A stretch of 64,000 nucleotides of DNA from Riptortus pedestris (taxonomy: Eukaryota > Arthropoda > Insecta > Hemiptera > Alydidae): contig CM032230.1 in the NCBI GenBank assembly GCA_019009955.1, positions 122,805,001 through 122,869,000 of the forward strand, written 5' to 3'. The notes under the pieces were generated by a model. That model saw only the letters and a program-made list of their open reading frames with translations. It was not told the DNA's origin and ran no database searches. Positions 24,319 through 34,448 of this stretch are shown piece by piece (the first letter of the stretch is position 1; the number at the start of each line of letters is the position of its first letter). The translations under genes were made by a program, and so were the position numbers.

Positions 24319-24535
24319 TACAGTTGAGCATTCTTCAGCAGCTCTTTTAAACTGAAAAACAAAAAAAAGTGATATGAATTGCTTTGTTCTATTAAAATAA
24401 AAAATGGTACAAAATAGCTTCAGAAGCAATTATAGAACACTTTCTAATGTCTTTCTTAGTGAGATTCACAATCTACCTCTTTGACAAATCTGATTTCCTC
24501 TTCCATTATCAATACGCACACGAATACCCCCCCCC
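24319..24535 (-). pseudogene. Inverted duplicate of glycogen synthase intron 3 end and exon 4 start
   Basis: Read on the minus strand this stretch matches about 43988-44209 with roughly six substitutions and two small indels over about 200 bp. It includes the GTGTGCGTATTGATAATGG start, the pyrimidine tract, the CAG acceptor and the first ~33 nt of exon 4 ([11 protein letters not shown]), which are identical. It breaks off inside exon 4 after CTCAACTGTA, and at the other end inside the microsatellite. It cannot make enzyme; it is a fragment. Confidence 0.9.
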
Positions 24536-24538
24536 CCC

Positions 24539-24611
<73 letters not shown>
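24527..24611 (+). repeat. Compound microsatellite C14 (CA)15 (TA)20
   Basis: Perfect compound repeat at the junction between the captured gene fragment and the right part of the HLE element. The C-run and CA part correspond to the G-run and (TG)n of glycogen synthase intron 3; the TA part corresponds to the usual internal tract of HLE elements. Confidence 0.95.
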
Positions 24612-24616
<5 letters not shown>

Positions 24617-25574
24617 CCTGTATATGGGCGTTAATATTTTTTTTCAACAGATCTCTTAACAGACTAGACGAGATACATGCAAACACGTTATGTGATGTCG
24701 TCACCAATTAAGACTTTTTTTCTTGATTGGAAAGCTTTTATTTGATATAACCGTTTTATTCAACACTTACCGTCATATTCGTTAATGCCTGTTTCGTGGG
24801 GGGGGGGGGGGTTAGAGGGTAAGGTAATTCCAAAATACAAAATATCTCTATTATTATGAATCGAATTAAAAAATGCTATAAAACAATTGTTATTGACGCT
24901 CTACAATGGTTGTCATATTAATTTTTTTTTGTAACTCAAATATTAAATAGTTATTCCTAATTTCTTCTTTTCAGCATTCAGTTAACCCTTACTTCCACTC
25001 ATGGGATTTTTAGATAGTAATAGAGAATATAAGCCAAGATGATATTAATAGTTTGTCATACCATCACATGGGAAATCTGCTTCCTTTACGCAGCCTCTCA
25101 GTGTCGGACTCTTTTTTTTTTTTTTTTTAATTCTTATCGTTTCTCCGGGATAAAAGAGAACCAACGGCGCTAAAGTCTTGCAAAGATGCAAGACATTTGC
25201 TACAATCTCAAATTATTTTTCGCGATGAATCGATATTTAGACGTTTCATGCAAACAAAAGATAAAGTTCCTCAATGACTGAAATCGGAAGAAGAGGTTTT
25301 CTTTTAGTCATTGAAAAAATAAGTAGAATGTCCATATAATGAATAAAATAAAATGTATCTCTGTAGCATTGAAAATGCCCAGGAGTGCTTATAGATTGTT
25401 GAAAAAATAAATATAGTTATTGTGCAACCTGGAGATCTTTTAATATCCATTATTTAAAATTTTTGGAATTTATTTACATTTTCATTAGAGATGATGGGTA
25501 TGACATAGATGAAGGTGGGCCTCTAATTAAGAAGAACAGTTCTTTCTTCGGAGAACTTATTTACATTTTTCAGA

Positions 25575-25800
25575 ACTAAATAGATTTCCCACGTGCTAGA
25601 ATATGATCTCATTTTACTGTTTATTCTCTATTTTTCACGTAGTAAGAAGCCTATGAAAACAAAATTAAAATGTAATCTTGATTTGAGATATTGATTGACT
25701 GAGGTACTTAAAATGAAAACCAGGTGAGTAGAAGGGGGTTTACTAAAGGGGAGGGGGGAACAAATAATTCCGTTAATATTAAAGAAAAAAAAACATGTGT
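25575..25800 (-). mobile_element. Degraded HLE right-half fragment
   Basis: CTAAATAGATTTCCCACGTG (subterminal repeat), TTTACTGTTTATTCTCTATT, then GTGAGTAGAAGGGGGTTTAC and AATTCCGTTAATATTAA, matching the right module of minus-strand copies. Confidence 0.55.
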
Positions 25801-25827
25801 AAAACAATAGATGATGAAATAGTTATT

Positions 25828-25953
25828 TATTATACAAGTGACGAAAGTAGATCATTTTACAACTCGAGTGAAACGTTTACCCACACGAGCGAAGCGAGTG
25901 TGGTAATTTCACGAGAGTTGTAAATTCTACTTTCGTCACGAGTGTAATATTAA
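25828..25953. repeat. Interrupted palindrome (foldback)
   Basis: GTGACGAAAGTAGA, TTTACAACTC and CCCACACGAGC on the left are mirrored by GAGTGTGG, GAGTTGTAAA and TCTACTTTCGTCACGA on the right; total about 125 bp. Possibly the end of a foldback-type element. Confidence 0.7.
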
Positions 25954-25954
25954 A

Positions 25955-26417
25955 TTTTTTCTGTAATCGTGTAATACATGATCAGATCTAACCAGAATAT
26001 GAACAAAACTAGGATGTTGTGAAGATTATGGTATGTTGTTGGTAGGTTATAAGCATGGTTGTGAAAGGTTATAAGCATAGTTATAAAACAACTAGTGATG
26101 ATTGTGAAGTAGTGCAGTTATAAACAAGTGCAGGTTATAAACAAGGAAGGTAATTATTATTATATTTAAATTTTAAAATATATTGATTATTTCCACCAAT
26201 AATTCATTCACGTTTCAATTTATTTTGTTAAAATAAATTCTTACAATGTTAAGAAACATTTAAAAGCATTTAATTTCAAACTTCAAATTATTTTTTAATT
26301 TATATTTATTACTAATTAAGAAGGCAATTCACTTTCTTCACTCTATTGCAAAATGTTTCACTTTCTTCACTCATTTCAGTTTAGTAATGTTACCATTATT
26401 CAACGATTACAGAAAAA
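25955..26417. mobile_element. Possible MITE with 14-bp inverted termini
   Basis: TTTTTCTGTAATCG at 25956-25969 and its inverse complement CGATTACAGAAAAA at 26404-26417. The inside is AT-rich with short tandem GGTTATAAGCA/GGTTATAAACA repeats and no coding potential. The target duplication is unclear. Confidence 0.4.
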
Positions 26418-26529
26418 TGAAATTATCAACAAGATAGGTTATATAAATAACGGATATATTACAAATTTTTAGGTTTACCTCCTCCACTACCTACTATAGT
26501 GTTTAGTTTTGTGAAACGGTTGTTATTAT

Positions 26530-26726
26530 AATTATTATTTATTAACGTCCACTTTTTTGCAACTCAGGCTAATTGGGACGGGTTATCTACAGGTGACCCT
26601 TTTCTAGCCAGGGTGGGACTTAGGATGTTATTTAATGAATTTCGTCACTAAATAATTTCCTATGCCCAGGCAAGAATCGAACTCGCCACTCTAGGATTAC
26701 CATGTGAAATTAAAGGCAACGCCTTA
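26530..26726 (-). mobile_element. tRNA-derived SINE, 5'-truncated
   Basis: Tail (TTATTATTTATTAACGTCCA), CTAATTGGGACGGGTTATC, CTAGCCAGGGTGGGACT, B-box complement AGAATCGAACTCGCC. Stops before the A-box end of the tRNA head. Confidence 0.82.
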
Positions 26727-26764
26727 ATAAAAATAATTGGTTTAATAAAAATAATCAAGATTAA

Positions 26765-27080
26765 AAAGTAAAAACATATTTGCGTGTATCTCACTTGGTA
26801 AAAATTTAATCAACAAAATATTTTGTATTTAAGCTTGGGGGATTAGCCATGTGACCTAAGGCGTTGGTGCAATCTCATATGCAAGGCCTGGGTAGTGGCG
26901 AGTTATATTCCCGCCTGGGCAAAAGGAATTTATTTAGTGGAGAACTCAATAAAATCCTTAGTCTTGCTCTAGTTAGAAAAGGGTGGTAACCTGTAGATAG
27001 TCCTTCTCAATTAACCGAGTAACACAAAGCGGACGTAAATAAATAACATTTAAGCTTTGAATACAATGTTTCGAAAATTC
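26765..27080 (-). mobile_element. Degraded HLE fragment split by a SINE
   Basis: GCGTGTATCTCACTTGG and AAATATTTTGTATTTAAGCT on one side, TGAATACAATG on the other. They rejoin across the SINE (26837-27047) once one copy of its ATTTAAGCTT duplication is removed. Compare TTGGTATTTAAACTTTGAAT in the copy at 35830-36396. Confidence 0.6.
26837..27047 (+). mobile_element. tRNA-derived SINE with 10-bp target duplication
   Basis: tRNA-like head GGGGATTAGCCATGTGACC with a B-box-like GAGTTATATTCCC, body TAGTCTTGCTCTAG, GGTGGTAACCTGTAG, and tail GGACGTAAATAAATAAC. It is flanked by direct repeats ATTTAAGCTT at 26827-26836 and 27048-27057, lying inside an HLE fragment. The target duplication shows retrotransposition. 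Confidence 0.85.
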
Positions 27081-27123
27081 ACAATGTCTTGTCTATTATG
27101 AGTGCGATCAAAGAAATGTTATA

Positions 27124-28025
27124 CAGTCGAACTCGTTTATAACGAGAACTCAGATTTACCGAGGGAAGCGAGAATATTTGGTTGGATCAATGTTAAGTCT
27201 ATGGAAAAGAAGTCGCTTGTAACGAGCAAGACCCGGTTTTAGCGAGCAATATTTTTTTGTCTTGAAATCTTTTTTCTCATCTTTCTAGTCTTTCTGTCTT
27301 ATCTGAGAGTTTTCAAGACAGTCAATCCACTGACGAAGAAGTGGATGACAATTTCATACAAAATACAAATTTGGAAATGACCAAAGAAGAACTTCAAAAC
27401 TATGTATCCAACTACATACGACGAACTGATGACTTCAGATGTACCGACAACGGAAGATATTGTAGCTGACGTGGTACTATTGAATTCGGCGGAAAAACAT
27501 GACGAAAGCGATAAGGACACTGATGAATACGAAAAAAAGTGAACCAACCCCAACTTGTTCTACAATGATGGAGTTCGCTGAAAAAATGCAGTCCTTTTTT
27601 GAAGCGAGGGATGTCAGTGATGATGTTTTCCGGGCGATGAGTCTTCTCCGAAAAACAATAGCACAGGAAAGACACAGGGAATGAGTTCAAAGTAAGCTAA
27701 CAAAGTATTTTAAGAATGTAGATCAATGACAAGAATAAATGTTTTGGTAAAAATCTTTTCTTTTATTTTTCTTTCTGTTTATTGTTTCTTTCATTTAAGG
27801 CTGTAGCGCAACTTTATCATTAAAATGCCATTAAATTATGAAAAGTATTTAATTAAATTGATTAAAGTAAGTATTAATTAAATTTTAAGTAAACTCAATC
27901 ATTTGACCTCGCAAGCCACCCCTTCTGGTTGCACACCTGCCTTAAGGACCCGTTTATTAAGAGTAATCGGATTTAACGAGTAAATGTTACAGTCCCTTTG
28001 TGCTCGGTGTAAACGAGTTCGACTG
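27124..28025 (+). mobile_element. pogo/Tigger-like DNA transposon, internally deleted (902 bp)
   Basis: Termini CAGTCGAACTCGTTTA (left) and its exact inverse complement TAAACGAGTTCGACTG (right, 28010-28025), flanked by TA on both sides (27122-27123, 28026-28027), as expected for Tc1/mariner/pogo elements. Internal TTAACGAG/GCGAGC motifs repeat near both ends. The inside holds only the C-terminal part of a transposase; no DDE domain or DNA-binding domain is seen. It sits inside an HLE copy. Confidence 0.87.
27315..27684 (+). pseudogene. pogo-type transposase C-terminal remnant
   Basis: An acidic segment (YDELMTSDVPTTEDIVADVV, then DESDKDTDEYEKK) is followed, after one frameshift near 27537, by a helical tail (PTPTCSTMMEFAEKMQSFFE, RAMSLLRKTIAQERHRE). 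This layout, acidic linker then short helical C-terminus, is typical of pogo/Tigger (CENP-B-related) transposases. The catalytic region is absent, so it is non-functional. Confidence 0.65.
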
Positions 28026-28220
28026 TATAACGAATCCACACATTTTTTCTTAGTTCAAATATTAAGCGACTTATTCATAGTTTTTTTTTCTTTTTACAGT
28101 TAGCCCCCACAACTACCCATCGGATTTTTACATAGAAATAGACAATAGATGGTGAGATGAGATCCTATTCCCTCGCGTGGGAAATCTGCTTAGTTTACGC
28201 AACACTCGTGTGGTGGAATT

Positions 28221-29628
28221 TTATATTTTTATAAGGCGTAGAGAGACGGCTTGATGAGTATAAAAGCTGCCCCATAGTTTCTAGAGAATCAGATAAAAAG
28301 TAGGAGAGGTACACATGGCTACTCTAGCGTATATGGAGCTTTCCGAGCGGTGAGCCCCAGGGCCAGCGACCATAACAAGGAGAGTACAACAATAGAGACT
28401 ACACTGGATTATATTGGCATTGCTTCCACTTTCGTCCCATCCTGGAGGTCTAAATAGAACTCAGCCAAGGACGGTCGTGCCAGTGTCAATAACACTTCCT
28501 TAAAAAGATTGGAATTCAAAGGCGCAAATCTAATTGCTATAATCTAATACAATTACTCTTTTCCCCGCTGGCTTGAATTATCGCTAACTGCTTGTCAATG
28601 GAACAGGACTGTAGGGACACTGACCTTGTAGCCTGCATGCACACATTGTGCCGAATGAGTCAGCTAGCTCGGAGGGATGGCTCTCTAAGAATTCTGACTT
28701 GGAGTGAAATTTTCAACTTTCTCCCTGATGACTTTATTGTTGGATAGTATGATGCAGAAGGCAATGAGCAACTATTGCATGTCTCTGTGACATGTATTGG
28801 CTACAAAACGATTTATATACAGAGGCTATCTAAGTCAGCAATCCATTTAAGCACTTACTCGTTAATTTTCGAAAACATTTCAGTAACGTGTTCTTCTGCA
28901 CAATAATGGTTATTTTATTATTGTCTTTTTCAACACAATAATGGATATCATGATTATGAATTAGGATTAGGATTAATATGATTTGTGCAATCCACGACTA
29001 GGTTATTGTGCCCTTTATTGTAGTATAATGCTGTTTACAAGTCCCTGTTTTTCTATGTCTTAAATAATATCAACTAATATATTGTTAATACTTCTCTTGT
29101 CATATCCTAAAGGCATTAAATTTACTAATTTTCTATACAATTGTTTCTTAACGAAATCTATAAATACATTTTTATTTATTTATATTTACTTAAAGATGTA
29201 TGCTAGTAACGCGAGTTACGTTGTACCTATTTTACACTTCCTACTACTGGGTTAATATTTTTAACTGCCTTTATATTTGCCCAATTATTAATAATTATTG
29301 TTCATTTTTTAATAATAATATGGTAATATACCAACTTCTCCTATATAATAATAGCATATACACTTTTTTCATTATATATTATATTACATAAACATATATT
29401 TTCTCCCTTACAAGTACATATTTTCAACTGGCATTATAATTAGCCAATATTACAATTAAATGACTTTTACTTTTAATGTATGTACTTTTTTCTGTTTTTT
29501 TTTTTTTATTATAAATTATATGGTCTAAGCGTTGAGAAAAAAAATACATGCACAGGAGACGGGAATTATTGTGCATATCAAATTCTTTTATTATGAGAAT
29601 ATCCCGAGCAACGACGGGTACCTTAGCT

Positions 29629-29686
<58 letters not shown>

Positions 29687-29932
29687 TGAGTGTGTGTGTG
29701 TGAGTATAAAACTCTTAAAGAATGGAAACAAGGCTTATCTTTTTGTTCTGTTAAAAGGTTTGTGTGATTTTCTATTTAAATTCGGCGGGGATACGTTTCT
29801 TTTACGTTTTAGGCCATTTTAAGAACCATGGCATTGAAAATCTCGTCCGTCTGTTTGTTACACAATCACTCAACTGCTGGGATTCGTCCAATAGATATTC
29901 CACGCTTCATGCTCAAAACTATAAGTTTTTAT
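28221..29932. other. Unassigned GC-richer segment, then AT-rich spacer
   Basis: 28230-28810 is markedly richer in GC than its surroundings, starts near GAGTATAAAAGCTGCCCC and has broken frames; it looks like an unclassified repeat or decayed gene. 28860-29530 is very AT-rich; a (TA)n tract follows. Confidence 0.45.
29635..29682. repeat. (TA)n microsatellite
   Basis: TA run preceded by TGTGTG and followed by CATATATGAGTGTGTGTG; flanking sequence does not match the HLE family. Confidence 0.95.
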
Positions 29933-30161
29933 GGGGCTCAGGTTAGCCATGTTAGCTAAAGCGTTGCCTTCAATCTCAAATGGTAAACCTAGAGTGGCGA
30001 GTTCGATTCTAGCCCTGGGCAATAGGAATATATTTAGTGGCGGAATTCTTTAAATAAAATCCTGAGTCACCCTGGCTAGAAAAGGGTGGTAACCTGCAGA
30101 TAGCCCGTCCCTATTAGCCTTAGTTGCAAAATGTGGACGTTAATAAATAATAATAATAATA
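29933..30161 (+). mobile_element. tRNA-derived SINE, full length
   Basis: Best copy to read the family from: head GGGGCTCAGGTTAGCCATG with A-box-like region, B box GAGTTCGATTCTAGCC, GGCTAGAAAAGGGTGGTAAC, CTATTAGCCTTAGTTGC, tail ACGTTAATAAATAATAATAA. About 230 bp; Pol III transcription is expected from the tRNA head. Confidence 0.85.
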
Positions 30162-30439
30162 AACTTTGACTAATTGGAATGGATTATTTAGTACTTCCGC
30201 CATCCAATACTTATATTTCGCTAGGATACCATTATTATATGAATTCGTTTCCCGATAACACCAATTCTAATCATAAATTTGTGTAAATCTCGGGTAAAAC
30301 AAACGAATGGCAGCACTTTTACTGTTTATGCTACAAGGAATTTGTGATATTGGTGAATACGACGAGATGATTTTGTGTATCTGATATTTATATTTCACGG
30401 GAAGCCATTTCTATTTATCAAGGACGGGTAACACGGCTA

Positions 30440-30549
30440 CTATATTTATAATTTTGAACGTATCTCATTTTCGTCAACCCCTAGGTAGGATCAATGGACA
30501 TTTAAAGACTTTTACGAAAATCATGAGTACAATGTGGGAAATCTGCTAG
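30440..30549 (-). mobile_element. HLE left-end fragment
   Basis: TTTTGAACGTATCTCATTTT, CGTCAACCCCTAGGTAGG, AATGGACATTTAAAGAC, ending TGTGGGAAATCTGCTAG. The inner palindrome of the left terminus has been lost. Confidence 0.65.
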
Positions 30550-31130
30550 AAACATTGTTCAGCATTCCCGCTACAAGAATGCAGGGAATGGTAGGAGCTG
30601 GCCATTCAACCTCCCGCCGAACTGTGTGTCAGACCTTGGCCAGTCATGTGTTGGGCCTAAATATTTTCAATCTCCATATTTCACTAAGCGGTCGTAATAC
30701 ACAGTTGCAAAATTCCCAAATCTAACATTCATCTATATAAATGAAACTGCATAGGTACTTGTACTCAGGATTTATAAATTTTCAATGAGGTAAAATGAAT
30801 GAATATTAAATTAGACCCAATGACATGGAAGTCCACGTTTTGAGATAAATGGTTGTTCTTAAGGAGTAACTCTCCTTCTAACAGTGGAATTAAAAAAAAA
30901 TTAAAAAGAAAACAAACATATTAATTTTTTTAATATTTTTGGACAAAGAAATAGTTGGTAAAAAAGAACTTTAAACTGTCTTAGACATGTTTAAATTAAA
31001 TTGTACGAATATAAAAATGTATGATCATATTGGAAACAAATATTCTTCTGTAGACTTATAAAGTAAATAGTCTTGCATAACATTTAATATTTTAGGAACC
31101 TTTTGGAGACACTGGCTAACGTACTCAAAT
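30550..31130. other. Unassigned spacer
   Basis: A short GC-richer patch (30555-30660) then AT-rich DNA; nothing recognised. Confidence 0.45.
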
Positions 31131-31255
31131 TTCAGCAGATTTCCCTCGAGGGAAACCAGCTATTAAGGCTGTACTCCTGACAAAATTTATGAAACATTTC
31201 TTCAAATGTCCATCGATTCTACCTAGGTGATGGCGACAATGAGGCGTTCAATTTT
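31131..31255 (+). mobile_element. HLE left-end fragment
   Basis: CAGCAGATTTCCCTCGAGGG (palindromic left terminus), CCATCGATTCTACCTAGGTG, GCGACAATGAGGCGTTCAA; cut off near a minus-strand SINE. Confidence 0.7.
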
Positions 31256-31267
31256 TAAATTAAATTT

Positions 31268-31488
31268 AAATTATTTATTAACGCACACTTTTTGCCACTA
31301 ACGCTAATTGGGACGGGTTATCTACAGGTTACGACACTTTTCTAGCCAGGGTGGGACTAAAGATTTTATTAAATGAATTACGTCACTAAATAAATTTCTT
31401 TTTCCAGGCGGGAATTGAACTCGCCACTCTAGGTTTACCATGTGAGATTAAAGGCAGCGCTTTAACTCACATGGCTAATCTGAGCCCC
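31268..31488 (-). mobile_element. tRNA-derived SINE, full length
   Basis: Tail TTATTTATTAACGCACAC, GACGGGTTATCTACAGG, B-box complement GGAATTGAACTCGCC, and head complement CACATGGCTAATCTGAGCCC. It abuts the HLE fragment ending near 31255. Confidence 0.85.
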
Positions 31489-32330
31489 ATTCATTTTTTT
31501 TTTGTTTGTACGAAACTAAAGTTGTCCATTCTTAAAAATTGTTGGTACAATGGACCCTCAAAATAAATACTGTTTTTCAATCAGTTCTTAGACGCTTTGC
31601 GGGGAGTAAAATAGACATTTTATGATCCATTAAAACAAAGGCCCGCGGACCATAAATGCACAGTGCATATCAGTTTCTAGAAAAGGTACTCTTTGATAGG
31701 CTAACACCATTTATGGTGTAATTATCTTTCCTGCAAATAATCTATCAAAACAAGCAATCCTCGACTATAATAATTACAACCCTTATTTTAATGTTATAGT
31801 ATATAATTATATTAATTCTCCTAAAAGTTTTGGACAAATGATTTTTGTCAAGAGACTCTTAATCAAATATGAATATCCATTCCATTCTCAAGAACGTAAA
31901 TATTATTAATATTGTAATATCAAGATCAGTTATATGCTTTCAATCCTTCAGTAAGTAATGTTTAATATTCTCTTTCTTCAATTTTCTAATCCAGAGATTT
32001 TTTTGCATGATGATCTGAAAATAAATGGCATTGCGCATTATTTATAGATGTTATCCTGATAAACAACAAGCAGGTCCTTCTGTATCTATGATAGGTAGAA
32101 GTTTACGATTTTTATATTCACCCTTCTCCCCCCCCCTCTTTAGGCGATTTCGATCAAAAGGGCGTATGGTCAACAAGATGGTACAAGGTTTATATATAAC
32201 ATATAAATAGAATATAACATTTCTAAATTCTAATACTAGTCGGTTTTCAGATACGCAAGATGCGTACATACATAAGAACTGACATTGTCCTGGAACTACT
32301 CAAGATGGGTTTGGTGCGAGTCAAAATAGA
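31489..32330. other. Unassigned spacer
   Basis: AT-rich; a short family B fragment at about 32115-32165 is the only recognised item. Confidence 0.45.
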
Positions 32331-32940
32331 AACTTTGTCTGGCAGGGGCTGCGTAAACTAACCAAATTTCCCACACACTTCACCACATATTCTCAATTTC
32401 TATTGAAAAAATGCCATGAGTAAAATGGGGCGGGTTCCTGAAGGCTGAAAACAAGAATGTACGAATCGCGATTGGTTCTATACCATTTTTTAGCAATCCA
32501 ACTCACAATAACGGAGATATTTTTGTATTTCGAATTAGCCCCCCCCCTCTCTAAACCAATTATTTCAGGTCCTATTTCAGCCGATAACATATATGATCTT
32601 CAGAGTTGACTGAATAGGTTAAATATCCAGTAAGATATAGATCAAATAAATATTTTCGAAACAAGAACGTAAAATTTTAACTGATGAAGTCACAACAAAT
32701 TTGCATGTACTTCGCATAATAAAGGTCTCTTGAAAACAGTATTTGGTATTTAAGTTTCGAATAAAGTATTTGATGAAGTAAAAGCTTATTGCCAGTGTGC
32801 CATGAGCAGGAGTCCAAATAAATCCAAATATCTCGGTTAATATTCATATTACAGAAAATATCTATATAACTTATATAAAATTTTGAACGGACCTCACTTT
32901 CGTCATCTGCTTGGTCCGATGGATATTTTTCGAAATCTAT
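32331..32940 (-). mobile_element. HLE element lacking its left terminus
   Basis: Right terminus TTTGTCTGGCAGGGGCTGCG, CATGAGTAAAATGGGGCGGG, CAACTCACAATAACGGAGA, a C-run block, then the first module (CAGTATTTGGTATTTAAG, AATATCTCGGTTAATATTC), TTTTGAACGGACCTCACTTT and CGTCATCTGCTTGGTCC before fading. Confidence 0.75.
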
Positions 32941-33167
32941 TAATAATTCTATTAAATCTGAAAGCCAAAATACTTCCTTTACTTCCTATAAGGATTGAAA
33001 GTCACATAAGCACTGCTCATGGGTCAATACATATATGTCTTAAAATAGATAGACCCCTATTTGATACAGCTGGTCCCCGACCTCAAAGAGAAATATGCGG
33101 GTCGAATGCGGGCATGGTTGCGAACGCACATGGTAAGCTTTGGACATCCCCACCTGGCCATTAACAC

Positions 33168-34065
33168 TCTTAATTCCATCACGCAAAGGTTGCTTAAACT
33201 AACTTCGGACTGCTTAATCTTAAAGGCTGAAATCGGACTGGAGGAAGGGAGGGGTTGGGGGTTAGAGAAAAGGAATTTTGAAAATTCCAAATATCTTAAG
33301 TATTATTCGCCGGATCGAAAAATTGTATAGAACCAATTTTATTTCAAATTTAATTGTCTATAAATGTTGCCATGCACATATGTTCTCTTTCATCAATATT
33401 AACAGTTTTTTTTTTTTACTTTTTAGTTCAGTTGTAGATAGAAGTAGTTTTTCAGCCTTCAGTAAACCCCCTCTCCTATTCATGTCATGTATGTATAAAT
33501 AATAAGCTGTTTTTCGTAAACCAAATTATTCTAAGTGTCACTAATATATCTTTTTTTATTTAAACTGATACTGTGTGAGATACATACAAATATGTAGCGC
33601 GATGACGTCATCATTTAAGTTTTTACGATCATGACTAATAAAGGTTTATTTGATCTACACCATACTCAATATTTAACTGTTTCAGTCAATACTGAAGATC
33701 ATATTTGTTATTGGCTGAAATCGGACCTGGAATACTGGTGGTTTAAAGGGAGAGGGAATAGGAAAATTCAAAATATCTCAGTTATAATGAGTCGTGTCGA
33801 AAAATGTTAGAGAAACAATCTTGTTAAACTACAGATGTTCTGCAATTGTTGTTCTATACATTCTCTCTCAAGTATTCAGGGATTTATTCGCACTTTCTTG
33901 TTTTTAGCCTTCATTCCCCAATCCCCTCCCCCCCCCCTCCCACTACTACTCATTGGTTTTTTTTTTACACAGAAATGGATAATATGTGGTGAGTTTAGAT
34001 CACACGTGTGTTCTACCAGAACGTGGGAAATCTGCTTAGTTTAGCCGCCCCTGCGTGATGGACTT
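33168..34065 (+). mobile_element. HLE two-module right part, preceded by an inverted HLE end
   Basis: 33168-33203 is a minus-strand right terminus (CATCACGCAAAGGTTGC). From about 33215 a plus copy runs: AAAGGCTGAAATCGGAC, CGCCGGATCGAAAAATTGTA, TTTCAGCCTTCAGTAAACCC, GTGAGATACATACAAATATG, then the second module (TTGGCTGAAATCGGACC, ATGAGTCGTGTCGAAAAATG) and right end GTGGGAAATCTGCTTAG with GATGGACTT. The junction suggests rearrangement between opposing copies. Confidence 0.75.
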
Positions 34066-34284
34066 TATATTATTCAGATGAATATGCTCAAATATAAGAA
34101 TGAAGCACTATTAAATTTGGCTTATCCTGAAAACTAATGATTCTATTAAGGAAAAAATAAAGAAACTTATTTCCCCTATTGTGTTCCGACGAGGAATATG
34201 TTGAGTTACTAGTAGTCTGTAAATAAGTTGCAGATATTTTTAATAAAACATATGTGCTGAGATTTTGGGAAACAAATATTCTAA

Positions 34285-34448
34285 GGGGGCTGAGTTGAAG
34301 CGTTGACCTTAATCTCACATGACGAACCTCTAGTGACGGAATTCATTAAATAATATCCTTAGTCCCACCCTGGCAGAAAAGGATGGTAACCTGTAGATAA
34401 CCCGTCCCAATTAGCCTTAGTTGTGAAAAGTTGACGTCAATAAATCAT
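34285..34448 (+). mobile_element. tRNA-derived SINE with internal deletion
   Basis: GGGGGCTGAGTTGAAGCG, CTCTAGTGACGG (the B box region is deleted), TCCCACCCTGGCAG, CCGTCCCAATTAGCC, tail GACGTCAATAAATC. Confidence 0.78.

Larger units (their letters stand above)
24180..25112 (+). mobile_element. HLE (Helentron-like) element carrying a captured, inverted glycogen synthase fragment
   Basis: Left part (about 24180-24318) aligns with the left end of intact copies at 18224 and 54593: GGTTGTACG, CCCATCGATTCTATC, the GACGATTAAAATAA region and GGTCAAA. Right part (24613-25112) matches the right half of the 18224-19009 copy: CAACAGATCTCTTAACAGAC, GACGAGATACATGCAAACAC, the G-run block, and the end GGGAAATCTGCT with TTTACGCAG and CGGACTC. 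Between them lie the inverse complement of intron 3/exon 4 of glycogen synthase (24319-24535) and a C14 (CA)15 (TA)20 tract. What is seen is the alignment; capture by the element is inference. Confidence 0.82.
27065..28220 (+). mobile_element. HLE right half interrupted by a pogo-like transposon
   Basis: TTATGAGTGCGATCAAAG before the pogo element and TTCAAATATTAAGCGACTTA after it correspond to adjacent parts of the second HLE module. The right end shows GTGGGAAATCTGCTTAG, a mutated stem-loop (ACGCAACACTCGTGT) and GTGGAATT. Confidence 0.65.

Noticed and set aside
33061..33180. Open frame around MIQLVPDLKEKYAGRMRAWL as an exon
   Set aside because: Short and GC-richer, but with no recognised family and no convincing splice sites; it lies between two HLE pieces.
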